64,000 bases of DNA, taken from the NCBI RefSeq assembly GCF_000377565.1, contig NZ_KB898366.1:1-64000 (forward strand). The letters are read 5' to 3'. How positions within the stretch are numbered: the stretch's first letter is position 1; every line of letters starts with the position of its first letter. Positions 54,439-62,721 of this stretch are shown here, in pieces. The stretch comes from Rhizobium sp. 2MFCol3.1 (lineage in GTDB: Bacteria; Pseudomonadota; Alphaproteobacteria; Rhizobiales; Rhizobiaceae). The position numbers and the translations under genes were made by a program. Under the pieces are notes generated by a model, which saw nothing but the letters and a program-made list of their open reading frames with translations, had not been told where the DNA came from and did not search any database.

Positions 54439-55210
54439 TCACTGACGCGAGGTCAGATCGTCAGGTAATTCGGCATTGTGGTAGTTGCGGTAGATATCGC
54501 GCAGTACCTTGTTGTCGAAGTTGGTCTTAACCCACTGGTCGAGCCAACCCTTCAAAGCCGTCTCGACCTTGGGGATGCCGATGCCGAGATTGGTTTCCTT
54601 CTGGGTAAACTTCACCTGCAGCGGATTTGCGGTCATCTTCTTGTTGATGCCGTTGATGACGGCGACTGGCTGGACATCGACCTGGCCGGAGACGACGGAT
54701 GTGATCAGCGTCGCATCGTCCTCATCGATCGTGACCGTCTGGTCGAAGATCGGGTGGTCATGGCTGGCGACGGCAACGACATCATCGGCAACAAGCGGGA
54801 ATGATTCGAAACTGCCGCTGTCCCGCGTCGTCTGCGTCAACGGGCCGAAGACGAGGTCGAGGTTCTTCTCCAAGAGACCGCGGATCAGGACATCGTTCAT
54901 GCCTACCGCGAGCTCGAGCGTGACCGCCGGCGCCTGTCGGATGAGCTCAGCAGTGATCGGGGGAAGCATGTACTCCGCCGCGGTCATTGAATGCGATGCC
55001 CGACTCGTCGGGATGTCCTCTCCAGTGTAACGGATCTCGCCTACAATATCAGCCGCCGCCATGCTGGTCATCTCGCCCACCTTGAGACTGCGGCAACGGG
55101 AAAATATCATGACGCCGCGGTCTGTTTGTCACGCAATGCCCCTCGTCAGCTTGCCCGGCGCAATAGCGAGAGAGAGGGTCTGCGTTCGACGGTCGTGGAA
55201 CACAATAGTG
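54439..55210 (-). pseudogene. Chimeric remnant: LysR regulator joined to a solute-binding-protein tail
   Basis: From ATG 55110 the frame reads a LysR effector-binding domain (EYMLPPITAELIRQAPAVTL, GLLEKNLDLVFGPLTQTT, FPLVADDVVAVASHDHPIFD). At about residue 132 it switches to the end of a family 3 amino-acid-type solute-binding protein (SVVSGQVDVQPVAVING, ETNLGIGIPKVETALKGWLD, KVLRDIYRNYHN). Upstream of the ATG the same frame carries a decayed LysR HTH end (SLAIAPGKLTRGIA, stop at 55129-55131, then TDRGV). So a broken LysR gene was fused in frame to a broken transporter gene. No signal peptide or intact HTH remains; function is unlikely. Confidence 0.65.
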
Positions 55211-55303
55211 CAAACTTTTCCTATCCCGGAGCCAAGCGGCGGACGTCGTAGCGGCTCATGATCAATGGCGTTGCTACTCGCGAATGCGTCACCCGATGCG
55301 AGG

Positions 55304-55690
55304 TCAGAACTGAGACATAGGGACTTTCGTCATACTGACTGATATGATCTGGCCGGAGTCGCACTGAGGCATCGTCTCTGTGCCGGCCATCACTCGATAC
55401 TCGCCTGGGGGTAGGCCATTCAAGTCTAGAAAAGCATCAAAACCTGACCACAAATAGGCTCTATCTTGCAGCGCGCCAGCAACATCAGGCCTCATCTGCC
55501 TAATCCGTCCACCGTCAAAAGCGAACGACTTTGCTTCCGAAGAAAGGACTATCCGTAGGCGCTCCAGTCTGAGGGTGGAAAGCCCGTGGACCGCAGGGGA
55601 CGCCCAGCCCATAATCCGTACTGGGGCGTCCCGATCAACTACGATCGGCACCCCATTGAATCGCTCGCTCGCCCACAATGAGGCCGGCAT
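55304..55690 (-). CDS. Hypothetical protein or C-terminal fragment
   Basis: A 128-residue frame reads MPASLWASERFNGVPIVVDR and later SGFDAFLDLNGLPPGEYRVM and CDSGQIISV. It looks like a beta-rich periplasmic domain from the end of a larger envelope protein, with no membrane segment of its own. A stop lies five codons upstream of the ATG, so if it is a fragment the rest is lost. The family is not recognised. Confidence 0.42.
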   Translation of the reverse strand: MPASLWASERFNGVPIVVDRDAPVRIMGWASPAVHGLSTLRLERLRIVLSSEAKSFAFDGGRIRQMRPDVAGALQDRAYLWSGFDAFLDLNGLPPGEYRVMAGTETMPQCDSGQIISVSMTKVPMSQF

Positions 55691-56048
55691 ATCGCACTGC
55701 GAAAATCACCGCGCGCGTCATCCTCATCGCAGATGTTTATGACGGTGGCGAACCGGTTAAATGGAAGGTCCGACGGCGCCATCCCCATGCCGCAGAAGTG
55801 GTAATCGTTGACCGAAAAGCCGCGCTGGTAGTTACCCGCGCTAGCGCCGTTTCATAGACGGTGGAAGCAACGGGTTCTATCGAAATGGCTAGCGACCTCG
55901 CTACCCACACGACGTAGATGACGAAAAAGTACAGTCGCAGCGACGGCTCAAGGCTAGCCGCAAAATCGCCAAAGTACGAAGCGCGAACCGCAAGTGACAC
56001 GGCACCGAAACGAGTGAAACGCCGCCATACTTAGATTATTGAATTTGC
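55691..56048. other. Region without a supported gene
   Basis: Short frames on both strands are open here (a 59-codon plus-strand frame from 55684 and an 87-codon minus-strand frame), but none is recognised. It is probably gene debris. Confidence 0.35.
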
Positions 56049-56125
56049 TGGAGCGGGTGAAGGGGATCAAACCACTGTCGTCAGCTTGGGAAGCTGAGCA
56101 TCTCCAGGCTGAGATCTTGTCCTGC
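56049..56125 (-). tRNA. Degenerate tRNA-Gly(CCC)-like sequence
   Basis: The minus strand carries a 77-base tRNA-like unit ending CACCCGCTCCA. The anticodon arm is perfect (TCAGC, loop TTCCCAA, GCTGA), giving anticodon CCC. The D-arm (ATCTC/GAGAT) can fold. But the 5' acceptor GCAGGAC pairs badly with CACCCGC, the T-loop is TTTGATC instead of TTCGA, and the T-stem has a mismatch. It is therefore a pseudo-tRNA or an attachment-site scar left by an integrative element, since integrases use tRNA 3' halves. Confidence 0.55.
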
Positions 56126-56556
56126 CGCTTTTGCCCGCCTTTCGACAAGCTCAGCCTGCTTCATGATCTGGATCGGTAAACAGAACGCCGACGCCACCTG
56201 CCATGCTCAGCGTCGCCGCCTGAGCGGCTGCCGCCCCCGCGCGGACAATGGAAAAGGCAAGCGCTGTCGACAAGGAAGGGTGGCTATACTTCGACGGCTA
56301 GCCAAGTTCTTGTTGATGGCATTAAGAAAGTGACTCTTCTGTCCTAGAGGTAACGTAAAGCTGCTACGGCAGCCTCGTTGGGCATTGGTCACCTGTCGCG
56401 CGGGCTCCGATGCGAGAATCGCTCGGTAGCCACTTCAACGGTTTGACCTGTTTGGACAAGCTGCCGCCGGTTCAGATCCCTTTAAGAACCCAGGATATGT
56501 CTTGAGCGAGTTAACGCGCGTTGTCGTCTTTCGGCCGATGCCGTTGATCATCGACA
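56126..56556. other. Region without a supported gene
   Basis: About 430 bases between the tRNA-like sequence and parE show no recognisable gene or strong signal. It is probably part of the decayed island. Confidence 0.4.
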
Positions 56557-56853
56557 TTACTCGCCGAACACGGCGGCGCCATAGTCGGTGGCTCCATGTA
56601 AGATATGAATGATGATTACTTTTCCGGTTTCGACACGGTAGAAGATCAGGTAGTTCCCATGAACGCGGCGACGAACATGATGGTGCTCGTAGCGCGGAAC
56701 GAGGGCGAAGCTATTTGGACGATCAACGAGACCCTCACATTTGCTCCGCAGCTCCCGAATAAATGACAGGGCACGCAGTGGATTGTGCTCAGCAACATAA
56801 TCCGCGATCTGCTCAAGATCGCTTTCCGCTTCGCTGGAAAACTCCAGGATCAT
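56557..56853 (-). CDS. parE: ParE/RelE-family toxin
   Basis: This 98-residue protein has the ParE pattern: FSSEAESDLEQIADYVAEHN, LRALSFIRELRSKCEGLVDR, PNSFALVPRYEHHHVRRRVH, NYLIFYRVETGKVIIIHILH. ParE toxins inhibit DNA gyrase. Its ATG overlaps the stop of the antitoxin gene (ATGA), the standard antitoxin-first order. All conserved segments are present, so it looks intact. It may stabilise this accessory region. Confidence 0.92.
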   Translation of the reverse strand: MILEFSSEAESDLEQIADYVAEHNPLRALSFIRELRSKCEGLVDRPNSFALVPRYEHHHVRRRVHGNYLIFYRVETGKVIIIHILHGATDYGAAVFGE

Positions 56854-57116
56854 GCTGATTTTTCGGCTTTGTCAGCCATAGCACGATATTTAGCCTCGAG
56901 ACGGTCGAAGACATCGCTTGCCGGCTTCGTTCGGCCGGCGTCCGCATCGGAAATTCCGCGCATGATGGAAACATCAAGTGCGGTGAGGCGTGTCTCGCGA
57001 TCCTGGACCAGTCGCACACCTTCACGCAGGACTTCGCTTTTTGAGCCATAGCGGCCCGTGTCGACGAGTTGCTGGATATAGTTTTCGAGCTGTTTTCCCA
57101 GATCGGCACTGATCAT
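56850..57116 (-). CDS. parD: ParD-family antitoxin
   Basis: The start at 57116 is behind GGAGG; the ATG at 57128 would add four residues and its ATGGAGG supplies that ribosome site. The 88-residue protein has a ribbon-helix-helix start (ISADLGKQLENYIQQLVDTG then RYGSKSEVLREGVRLVQDRE) and a C-terminal toxin-binding tail (ASDVFDRLEAKYRAMADKAE). It neutralises ParE and represses the operon. Direct repeats lie in its promoter. Confidence 0.92.
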   Translation of the reverse strand: MISADLGKQLENYIQQLVDTGRYGSKSEVLREGVRLVQDRETRLTALDVSIMRGISDADAGRTKPASDVFDRLEAKYRAMADKAEKSA

Positions 57117-57156
57117 GTGGTCCTCCATCTAATTCAATGGAGACAAGATAGGTCTT

Positions 57157-57173
57157 TTATCAACTATTATCAA
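57157..57173. promoter_or_regulatory. Operator candidate of parDE
   Basis: TTATCAA occurs at 57157-57163 and 57167-57173, exactly one helical turn apart, about 40 bases before parD. This suits a ribbon-helix-helix antitoxin that binds tandem half-sites. Confidence 0.5.
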
Positions 57174-57400
57174 GAACGATGAGCGTGGTCTCCCGCCAGG
57201 CACCGGCCATCCCCGCTTCGGCAATCTGCCTGAGTACAGACGTCCGATAATAGTCTTGGGCCGCGCGCGGTACCTGTTCATCTTCAACGGGACATTGTCA
57301 GGTAAACCAGTTAGGTTATCAGAGGAAAATTCGCTTCTGCTGCTTCAAAGCAGCGGAACCGCTAATGCATTGGCTGCCCTCAGCCCGTTAGGTTTCCGTG

Positions 57401-58180
57401 TTATCCTAGAACCGATGACAGAAATTCGCGCGTCCGCTCCCTTTGGGGTGCGCCGAATATTTCCTCGGGCGCGCCCTGTTCGCAGATCCGCCCCTTGTCG
57501 AAAAAGCAGACCCGATCCGAAACTTCCCGAGCAAAACGCATTTCATGGGTGACGAGCAGCATCGTCAGGTCGTGCTCATGCGCAAGGCCGCGGATGACCG
57601 AGAGCACTTCGCCAACGAGTTGCGGATCGAGCGCCGAGGTCGGCTCATCGAAGAGAAGCACCCGCGGGCGCATTGCCAGCGCGCGGGCGATCGCCACGCG
57701 CTGCTGCTGTCCGCCGGAGAGCTGCGAGGGATAAAAGTCTTTCTTGTCGGCGAGACCCACCATATCAAGCAGTTGTAGCGCCCGCGCTTCCGCTTCTGCG
57801 CGCGCAATACCCAGCACCCGCAGCGGCGCTTCGACGACGTTGCGCAGAACCGTCATGTGGGGGAAAAGATTGAAGCTCTGGAACACCATCCCAACATGGT
57901 TGCGGATCTGGCGCAGGTGGCTTTCCGTGGCCTTGAAAGGGCCTTTGCCGTTCGGTTCATGATAGGACATGTTCTGTAACGTCAGCTTTCCATCCTGAAA
58001 CGGTTCGAGTGTCATCAGGATGCGCAGGACGGTCGATTTCCCCGACCCGGACGGTCCGATCAGTGTCACCTTCTCGCCCTTCCGGACAATGAAATTGAAG
58101 TCGTCGAGCACCGTCAGGTGGCCGAAGCGCTTGGCGACGTTGGAAAACTGGATGATGGGCGGATTGTTGTTCTCAGTCAT
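57401..58180 (-). CDS. ehuA: Ectoine/hydroxyectoine ABC transporter ATPase
   Basis: ATG 58180 gives 259 residues and overlaps ehuD by 4 bases; the frame is open further up only as an ehuD shadow. It is a polar-amino-acid-type ATPase: Walker A GPSGSGKSTVLRIL, Q-loop VFQSFNLFPHMTVLRNV, signature QLSGGQQQRVAIARALAMRP, Walker B VLLFDEPTSALDPQLVGEVL and switch H in LVTHEMRFAREVSDRV. Its place at the end of an eut-ehu gene string, more than the sequence alone, names it EhuA. Confidence 0.9.
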   Translation of the reverse strand: MTENNNPPIIQFSNVAKRFGHLTVLDDFNFIVRKGEKVTLIGPSGSGKSTVLRILMTLEPFQDGKLTLQNMSYHEPNGKGPFKATESHLRQIRNHVGMVFQSFNLFPHMTVLRNVVEAPLRVLGIARAEAEARALQLLDMVGLADKKDFYPSQLSGGQQQRVAIARALAMRPRVLLFDEPTSALDPQLVGEVLSVIRGLAHEHDLTMLLVTHEMRFAREVSDRVCFFDKGRICEQGAPEEIFGAPQRERTREFLSSVLG

Positions 58181-58869
58181 CGCAAGGGGATTCCTGCTTT
58201 TGGGAGAGCTTTCTGCAGCCGGTGGAGACCGGCCGAGCAGATCAGCGTCAGGAGGAGGAAGATCAGGCCGACAAGCGTCAGCGGCACGAGATATTCGAAG
58301 GTGCGTTCGCCGATCATGTTGGCAAGGCCCATCATTTCCATGACGGTGACAACGGAAAGGACCGGCGTTTCCTTGATCATGGCGACGAGATAATTGCCCA
58401 TGGCCGGGACGATCCGCGGGATGGCCTGCGGAATGATGATGTCGCGGTAGGCCTGCATGCGCGTCAGATTGAGCGCCGTTGCCGCTTCCCACTGGCCGCG
58501 GGCCACGGCCTCGATGCCGCCGCGATAGACCTCGGATGTGTAGGCGGCATATTGCAGGCCAAGGGCGATGGCGCCCGTCAGGAAGGCCGGAAGCACGACG
58601 CCGAAGTCGGGCAGCACGTAATAGAGAAAGAACAGCTGCACCAGAAGAGGCGTATCGCGCAGGAACTCAACGACGAAGGCGGTAGCCCAGGAGATCGCGA
58701 TCACGCGGCTGCGGCGCAGCAGCGCGAAGACGAGGCCGAGCATGAGCGCGATGGCAAAGCCTGCCGCCGCTGCCTTCAACGTCACGGTCAGGCCGATCAG
58801 GATGATCGGCAGGATCGAGCTTGTATAGGTGAGCCAGGTCGTCGTATCCCATTCGTATCCATACATCAT
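58177..58869 (-). CDS. ehuD: Ectoine/hydroxyectoine ABC permease
   Basis: This 230-residue HisM/GlnP-type permease has four to five helices (ILPIILIGLTVTLKAAAAGF, FAIALMLGLVFALL). The coupling EAA loop reads AVARGQWEAATALNLTRMQA followed by IIIPQAIPRIVPAMGNYLVA. VEFLRDTPLLVQLFFLYYVL is the usual family signature. It works as a heterodimer with EhuC, 12 bases upstream. Confidence 0.9.
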   Translation of the reverse strand: MMYGYEWDTTTWLTYTSSILPIILIGLTVTLKAAAAGFAIALMLGLVFALLRRSRVIAISWATAFVVEFLRDTPLLVQLFFLYYVLPDFGVVLPAFLTGAIALGLQYAAYTSEVYRGGIEAVARGQWEAATALNLTRMQAYRDIIIPQAIPRIVPAMGNYLVAMIKETPVLSVVTVMEMMGLANMIGERTFEYLVPLTLVGLIFLLLTLICSAGLHRLQKALPKAGIPLR

Positions 58870-58881
58870 GTGGTCATATCC

Positions 58882-59547
58882 TCACGAACGGGGCATCTGC
58901 GGAAAGGCATGTCCGCGCCGCACGAAACGCTCGATCAGCCGGATCGCCACCATCAGCACCAGCGACATGGCGAAGTAGCAGAGGAGCGTGATCGAATAGA
59001 TGCTCGCGCTATCCAGCGTGATGTTGCGGATCGACTGGGCCGCGAAAGTGAGATCGGCAATCGATATCAGCGACACGAGCGAGGAGAGCTTGAGCGTCTC
59101 GATCGCTAGATTGCCGAAGGCCGGCATCATCTCGACGATCGCCTGCGGCAGCGAGATGCGAAACAGCGTCTGGAAGCGGCTGAAATTCAAGGCGCGGGCG
59201 GCCTCCAGCTGCTGCACCGACACGGATGACAGCGCCCCGCGCACAATCTCTGCGCCATATCCGCCGGCGTGGGCCGCCAGCACCAGGATTCCGGTGGTGA
59301 TCGGATCGAAGCTCAGGCCGACCAGCGGCAGCGCGTAGTAAAACCAGAAAAGCTGAACGAAGAGCGAGGTGCCGCGGAACACCTCTGTGTAACACAGCGC
59401 GACAGCCGAGAGGACCGGTCCTCCCTCGACGCGCAGGATGCCGAAAATAAAAGCGAGCATCGCGCCGACGGCAATCGACGCCAGTGTGATCGTCATCGTG
59501 ATGAATGCGCCATGCCAAAGCATCGGCAGGTAGGCTGTCCAGTTCAT
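58882..59547 (-). CDS. ehuC: Ectoine/hydroxyectoine ABC permease
   Basis: This 221-residue HisM-type permease has TMTITLASIAVGAMLAFIFG, YTEVFRGTSLFVQLFWFYYA and the EAA loop SSVSVQQLEAARALNFSRFQ followed by RISLPQAIVEMMPAFGNLAI. The ATG at 59547 follows AGGAG. Size and order match EhuC of the ectoine transporter. Confidence 0.9.
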   Translation of the reverse strand: MNWTAYLPMLWHGAFITMTITLASIAVGAMLAFIFGILRVEGGPVLSAVALCYTEVFRGTSLFVQLFWFYYALPLVGLSFDPITTGILVLAAHAGGYGAEIVRGALSSVSVQQLEAARALNFSRFQTLFRISLPQAIVEMMPAFGNLAIETLKLSSLVSLISIADLTFAAQSIRNITLDSASIYSITLLCYFAMSLVLMVAIRLIERFVRRGHAFPQMPRS

Positions 59548-59608
59548 ACGGAAGTCTCCTGAGCGTTAGGAGCGGCGCCCGACCGATGGGATCGGGCGCC
59601 TTCTGCCG

Positions 59609-60460
59609 TTACTTGCCGGCGCAGAGGTCATCGACCTTCTTGTCGGCGGCTGCAGCGATACTCTGCTCGGAAAGGCCGTACTTGGTGAGGATCGCCTTGT
59701 ACTCATCCGTCGTGCGGAACTTGACGAGCGCGGCGTTGAAGGCGTCGCGCAGTTCCTTGTCTTCCGGGCGGAAGGCAAAGCCACCATAATTGCGAACCGG
59801 CGCATCCTTGACGATCGGGTCCGTGAACGGCGCGACCTGCTCGACCTGGGCCTGGCCCTTGGCGAGCGCCGCGACAGTCAGTTCGGTCGCCGCATAGGCG
59901 TCGGTACGGCTCTGCACGGTCGGGATAGCATCGGCATTGGCCGGAATGAAGACGATCTGCTCATCCTTGACACCGACGGCGCGCAGGAAGTCAACATTGT
60001 TGGCGCCGGAGACGACGGCCACCGTCAGCGACGGGTCGTTGGCGATGTCGGCATAGGTCTTCAGGCCCTTCGGATTGCCCTTTTTGACGAGCAGGCCTTC
60101 ACCATAGGACGAGTTTGGCTCGGTGAAGGCGACCTGCTTGCAGCGCTCCGGCGAGATGTTCTGCTCGGCCGCGGCAAAGTCGAAGCGCTTTGCCTTGAGG
60201 CCCGGAATCAGCGTGCCGAACGGCGTCACCGTCCAGTTGATCTCCTCAATCCCCATGGATTTCAACACGGCGCTGGCGACATCGGGACCGATGCCGGCAG
60301 AGGTGCCGTCGGGCTGCATGTAGGAATAGGGCACTTCATTGGCGGTCGCGGCGCGGATGTAACCCTGCTCCTTGACCTCTGAGAGCGTAAGCGCGCTGGC
60401 GGACGTTACGCCCACCATCAGTGCAAGGGCGGAAAGGCCGGCGATTGTCTTGATTGGCAT
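59609..60460 (-). CDS. ehuB: Ectoine/hydroxyectoine periplasmic binding protein
   Basis: This 283-residue family 3 binding protein has a signal peptide (TIAGLSALALMVGVTSASAL) and a start behind AGAGGAG. Motifs: VKEQGYIRAATANEVPYSYM, GTSAGIGPDVASAVLKSMGI, WTVTPFGTLIPGLKAKRFDF and the C-terminal ILTKYGLSEQSIAAAADKKV. EhuB of Sinorhizobium has the same length. It captures ectoines used as osmoprotectant or food. Confidence 0.92.
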   Translation of the reverse strand: MPIKTIAGLSALALMVGVTSASALTLSEVKEQGYIRAATANEVPYSYMQPDGTSAGIGPDVASAVLKSMGIEEINWTVTPFGTLIPGLKAKRFDFAAAEQNISPERCKQVAFTEPNSSYGEGLLVKKGNPKGLKTYADIANDPSLTVAVVSGANNVDFLRAVGVKDEQIVFIPANADAIPTVQSRTDAYAATELTVAALAKGQAQVEQVAPFTDPIVKDAPVRNYGGFAFRPEDKELRDAFNAALVKFRTTDEYKAILTKYGLSEQSIAAAADKKVDDLCAGK

Positions 60461-60521
60461 GCGAATTCTCCTCTGGTTAGGGTTTTGCTGTCCGTTTTCG
60501 GATCTCGCGGGGTCTCTTGGG

Positions 60522-61538
60522 TTAGGTCTCCTCCGTGATCGTCGCGATCACGGAAAGGCAGTCGCCGGCCTTGATCAGGCCGGGTACGTGGCGAGCCGCG
60601 AGCACGCCATCCATGGCGGCGCGGTACTCGATTGGCGCAATGCCGGTTTTGCCGACAGAGTAGACGCGGGCGATGACCTCGCCTGTCCTGACCGGGTCGC
60701 CGAGATCGGCGGCGAAGGCGATCAGTCCCTCATCCTGCGCAAAAGTGAAGCAGTCGCTCGATGGCATATCCAACCAACGAGTGGGCACGGCATTCGGTTC
60801 ACCCGAAAGGATCCCGGCATGCCGCAGCAGGTTGAGGCTGCCCTTGCGGGCAATCTCGATCGACCGCGCCGTGGCCGTCCCGGCACCGCCGAGTTCGGTG
60901 GTGACGAAGACCTTGCCCATTTCCTCGACCGTCGTATCGAGCATGCCGACCGCATCGATCTCCAGCATCTTCATCGAAAACGGTGCCGCGAAGGCGGCGA
61001 CGGCATCGAAGCAGCGCGCTTCCTGGTCTTTGTCCGGCAGCTCGTGGGCCGCGGCATAGGGCAGGAAATCCAATGTCCTGCCGCCGGAATGGAAGTCGAG
61101 CACGATATCGGCGAGCGGTATCAGATGGCGCGTGACGTAGTCGGCGATCTTCTCCGTCACCGTTCCATCCGAGCGGCCCGGAAAGCTGCGGTTCAGATTT
61201 CCCCGATCGATCGGCGAGGTCCGTGTGCCGGCACGAAACGCAGGATAATTGAGCGCCGGCACGATGATGACGCGTCCGTTGATCGCGGCGGGATCTAGCG
61301 TTTGCGCCAGTTCGAAGAGTGCCGCGGGCCCCTCATATTCGTCGCCATGGTTTGCACCGGTCAGCAGCGCGGTCGGCCCTTCGCAGTTGGCAATGACGCA
61401 GATCGGAATCATAACCGAGCCCCAGGCGCTGTCATCGCGGCTATAGGGCAGGCGCAGATGCCCGTGCTGGACGCCCTTGCCGTCGAAATCGACAGTAGGG
61501 GTGATCGGCGAGGGACGGAGCGCAGCGCTGGTCAGCAT
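60522..61538 (-). CDS. doeB: N-acetyl-L-2,4-diaminobutyrate deacetylase
   Basis: DoeB (EutE) removes acetate from N-alpha-acetyl-diaminobutyrate after ectoine ring opening. This 338-residue member of the AstE/aspartoacylase zinc family has metal ligands in LLTGANHGDEYEGPAAL (H and E) and VLDFHSGGRTLDF (H), and PIDRGNLNRSFPG for substrate binding; the catalytic glutamate is in FVTTELGGAGT. It follows doeA after 4 bases. The C-terminal beta barrel (about 250-338) is typical. Confidence 0.92.
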   Translation of the reverse strand: MLTSAALRPSPITPTVDFDGKGVQHGHLRLPYSRDDSAWGSVMIPICVIANCEGPTALLTGANHGDEYEGPAALFELAQTLDPAAINGRVIIVPALNYPAFRAGTRTSPIDRGNLNRSFPGRSDGTVTEKIADYVTRHLIPLADIVLDFHSGGRTLDFLPYAAAHELPDKDQEARCFDAVAAFAAPFSMKMLEIDAVGMLDTTVEEMGKVFVTTELGGAGTATARSIEIARKGSLNLLRHAGILSGEPNAVPTRWLDMPSSDCFTFAQDEGLIAFAADLGDPVRTGEVIARVYSVGKTGIAPIEYRAAMDGVLAARHVPGLIKAGDCLSVIATITEET

Positions 61539-61542
61539 TGCC

Positions 61543-62721
61543 TCACCCCTTCACGAAAAGCTGTCGCGGCACATTCGATAGGCATTCGACGCCGGTTTCG
61601 GTGATCGCGATGCTTTCGGTGATCTCCAGCCCCATATCCTCAAGCCAGAGACCGGTCATGAAATGGAAGGTCATGCCGGGCTTCAGTTCCGTCCGGTCGC
61701 CGGGCCGCAGGCTCATGGTGCGCTCGCCCCAGTCCGGTGGATAGGAGAGCCCTATGGGGTAGCCCGTGCGATTGTCCTTGATGATCCCGTATTTCTTCAG
61801 CACGGCAAAGAAGGCGTTGGCGATGTCCTCGCAGCTGTTGCCCGGCTTGGCTGCGGCAAGCCCGGCTTCCATGCCTTCCAGCGTCGCCTTTTCGGCATCG
61901 AGAAATGCCTGCGTCGGGTTGCCGAGAAAAACGGTGCGCGACAGCGGGCAGTGATAACGCTTGTAGGCGCCGGCGATCTCGAAGAACGTGCCCTCGCCGA
62001 TGCGCATCGGCTTGTCGTCCCAGGTGAGGTGGGGCGCGGAAGCGTCGGCGCCCGACGGCAGAAGCGGTACGATTGCCGGGTAATCGCCGCCGAACTCCGG
62101 CGTTCCCCTGATTGCCGCATCATAGATCTCGGCAACGAGATCGCATTTGCGCATGCCGGGTTCGACGACCTCGACGATGCGCTTGTGCATCAGCTCGACG
62201 ATCTTGCCCGCCTTGCGCATATAGTCGAGTTCGGTCGGGCTCTTGACGGCGCGCTGCCAGTTGACGAGGCCGGCTGCGTCCTTGAAGCGGGCGTTCGGCA
62301 GGTTCCTCTGCAACGAGGCATAGGCTGCCGCCGAGAAATAGTAATTGTCCATCTCGACGCCGACGGTCAGCCCCGACCATTTGCGCTCGTCGATGATCTG
62401 CGAGAGCAGATCCATCGGGTGTCGCTCGGTCGATTGCACATAGTGGTCCGGGTAGCCGATGATATTGTCATGATGCAGGTATGCGGTGCGCTTGGCGCCG
62501 TTGGCATCCTGCTTGCGGCCATACCAGATCGGCTCCCCTGATGGCGGCACCAGAACGCATTGATGCACATAGAAGGACCAGCCATCGTAGCCGGAGAGCC
62601 AGTGCATGTTGGACGGGTCGGTGACGACAAGCAGGTCGATCCCGGCCTTTTCCATGGCATGACGGGTCTTGGACAGACGCTCGGCATACTCCTCACGCGT
62701 AAAGTTCAGCGTCACGCTCAC
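61543..62721 (-). CDS. doeA: Ectoine hydrolase
   Basis: DoeA (EutD) opens the ectoine ring to N-acetyl-diaminobutyrate. This 392-residue protein has the pita-bread (M24 aminopeptidase-like) fold: an N-terminal creatinase domain (LLVVTDPSNMHWLSGYDGWS, HQCVLVPPSGEPIWYGRKQD) and a C-terminal catalytic domain (EFGGDYPAIVPLLPSGADAS, FFEIAGAYKRYHCPLSRTVF, YPIGLSYPPDWGERTMSLRP, FHFMTGLWLEDMGLEITESI). The GxSYPPDWGE segment is characteristic of DoeA-like enzymes. It overlaps eutC by ATGA. Confidence 0.93.
   Translation of the reverse strand: MSVTLNFTREEYAERLSKTRHAMEKAGIDLLVVTDPSNMHWLSGYDGWSFYVHQCVLVPPSGEPIWYGRKQDANGAKRTAYLHHDNIIGYPDHYVQSTERHPMDLLSQIIDERKWSGLTVGVEMDNYYFSAAAYASLQRNLPNARFKDAAGLVNWQRAVKSPTELDYMRKAGKIVELMHKRIVEVVEPGMRKCDLVAEIYDAAIRGTPEFGGDYPAIVPLLPSGADASAPHLTWDDKPMRIGEGTFFEIAGAYKRYHCPLSRTVFLGNPTQAFLDAEKATLEGMEAGLAAAKPGNSCEDIANAFFAVLKKYGIIKDNRTGYPIGLSYPPDWGERTMSLRPGDRTELKPGMTFHFMTGLWLEDMGLEITESIAITETGVECLSNVPRQLFVKG

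Noticed and set aside
55684..55860. 59-codon plus-strand frame in the decayed region
   Set aside because: Reads smoothly but matches no family and opposes another open frame; probably chance in gene debris.
56557..57173. parDE as a novel defence module
   Set aside because: Both proteins and the 4-base overlap are standard for ParDE; nothing beyond plasmid or island stabilisation is indicated.
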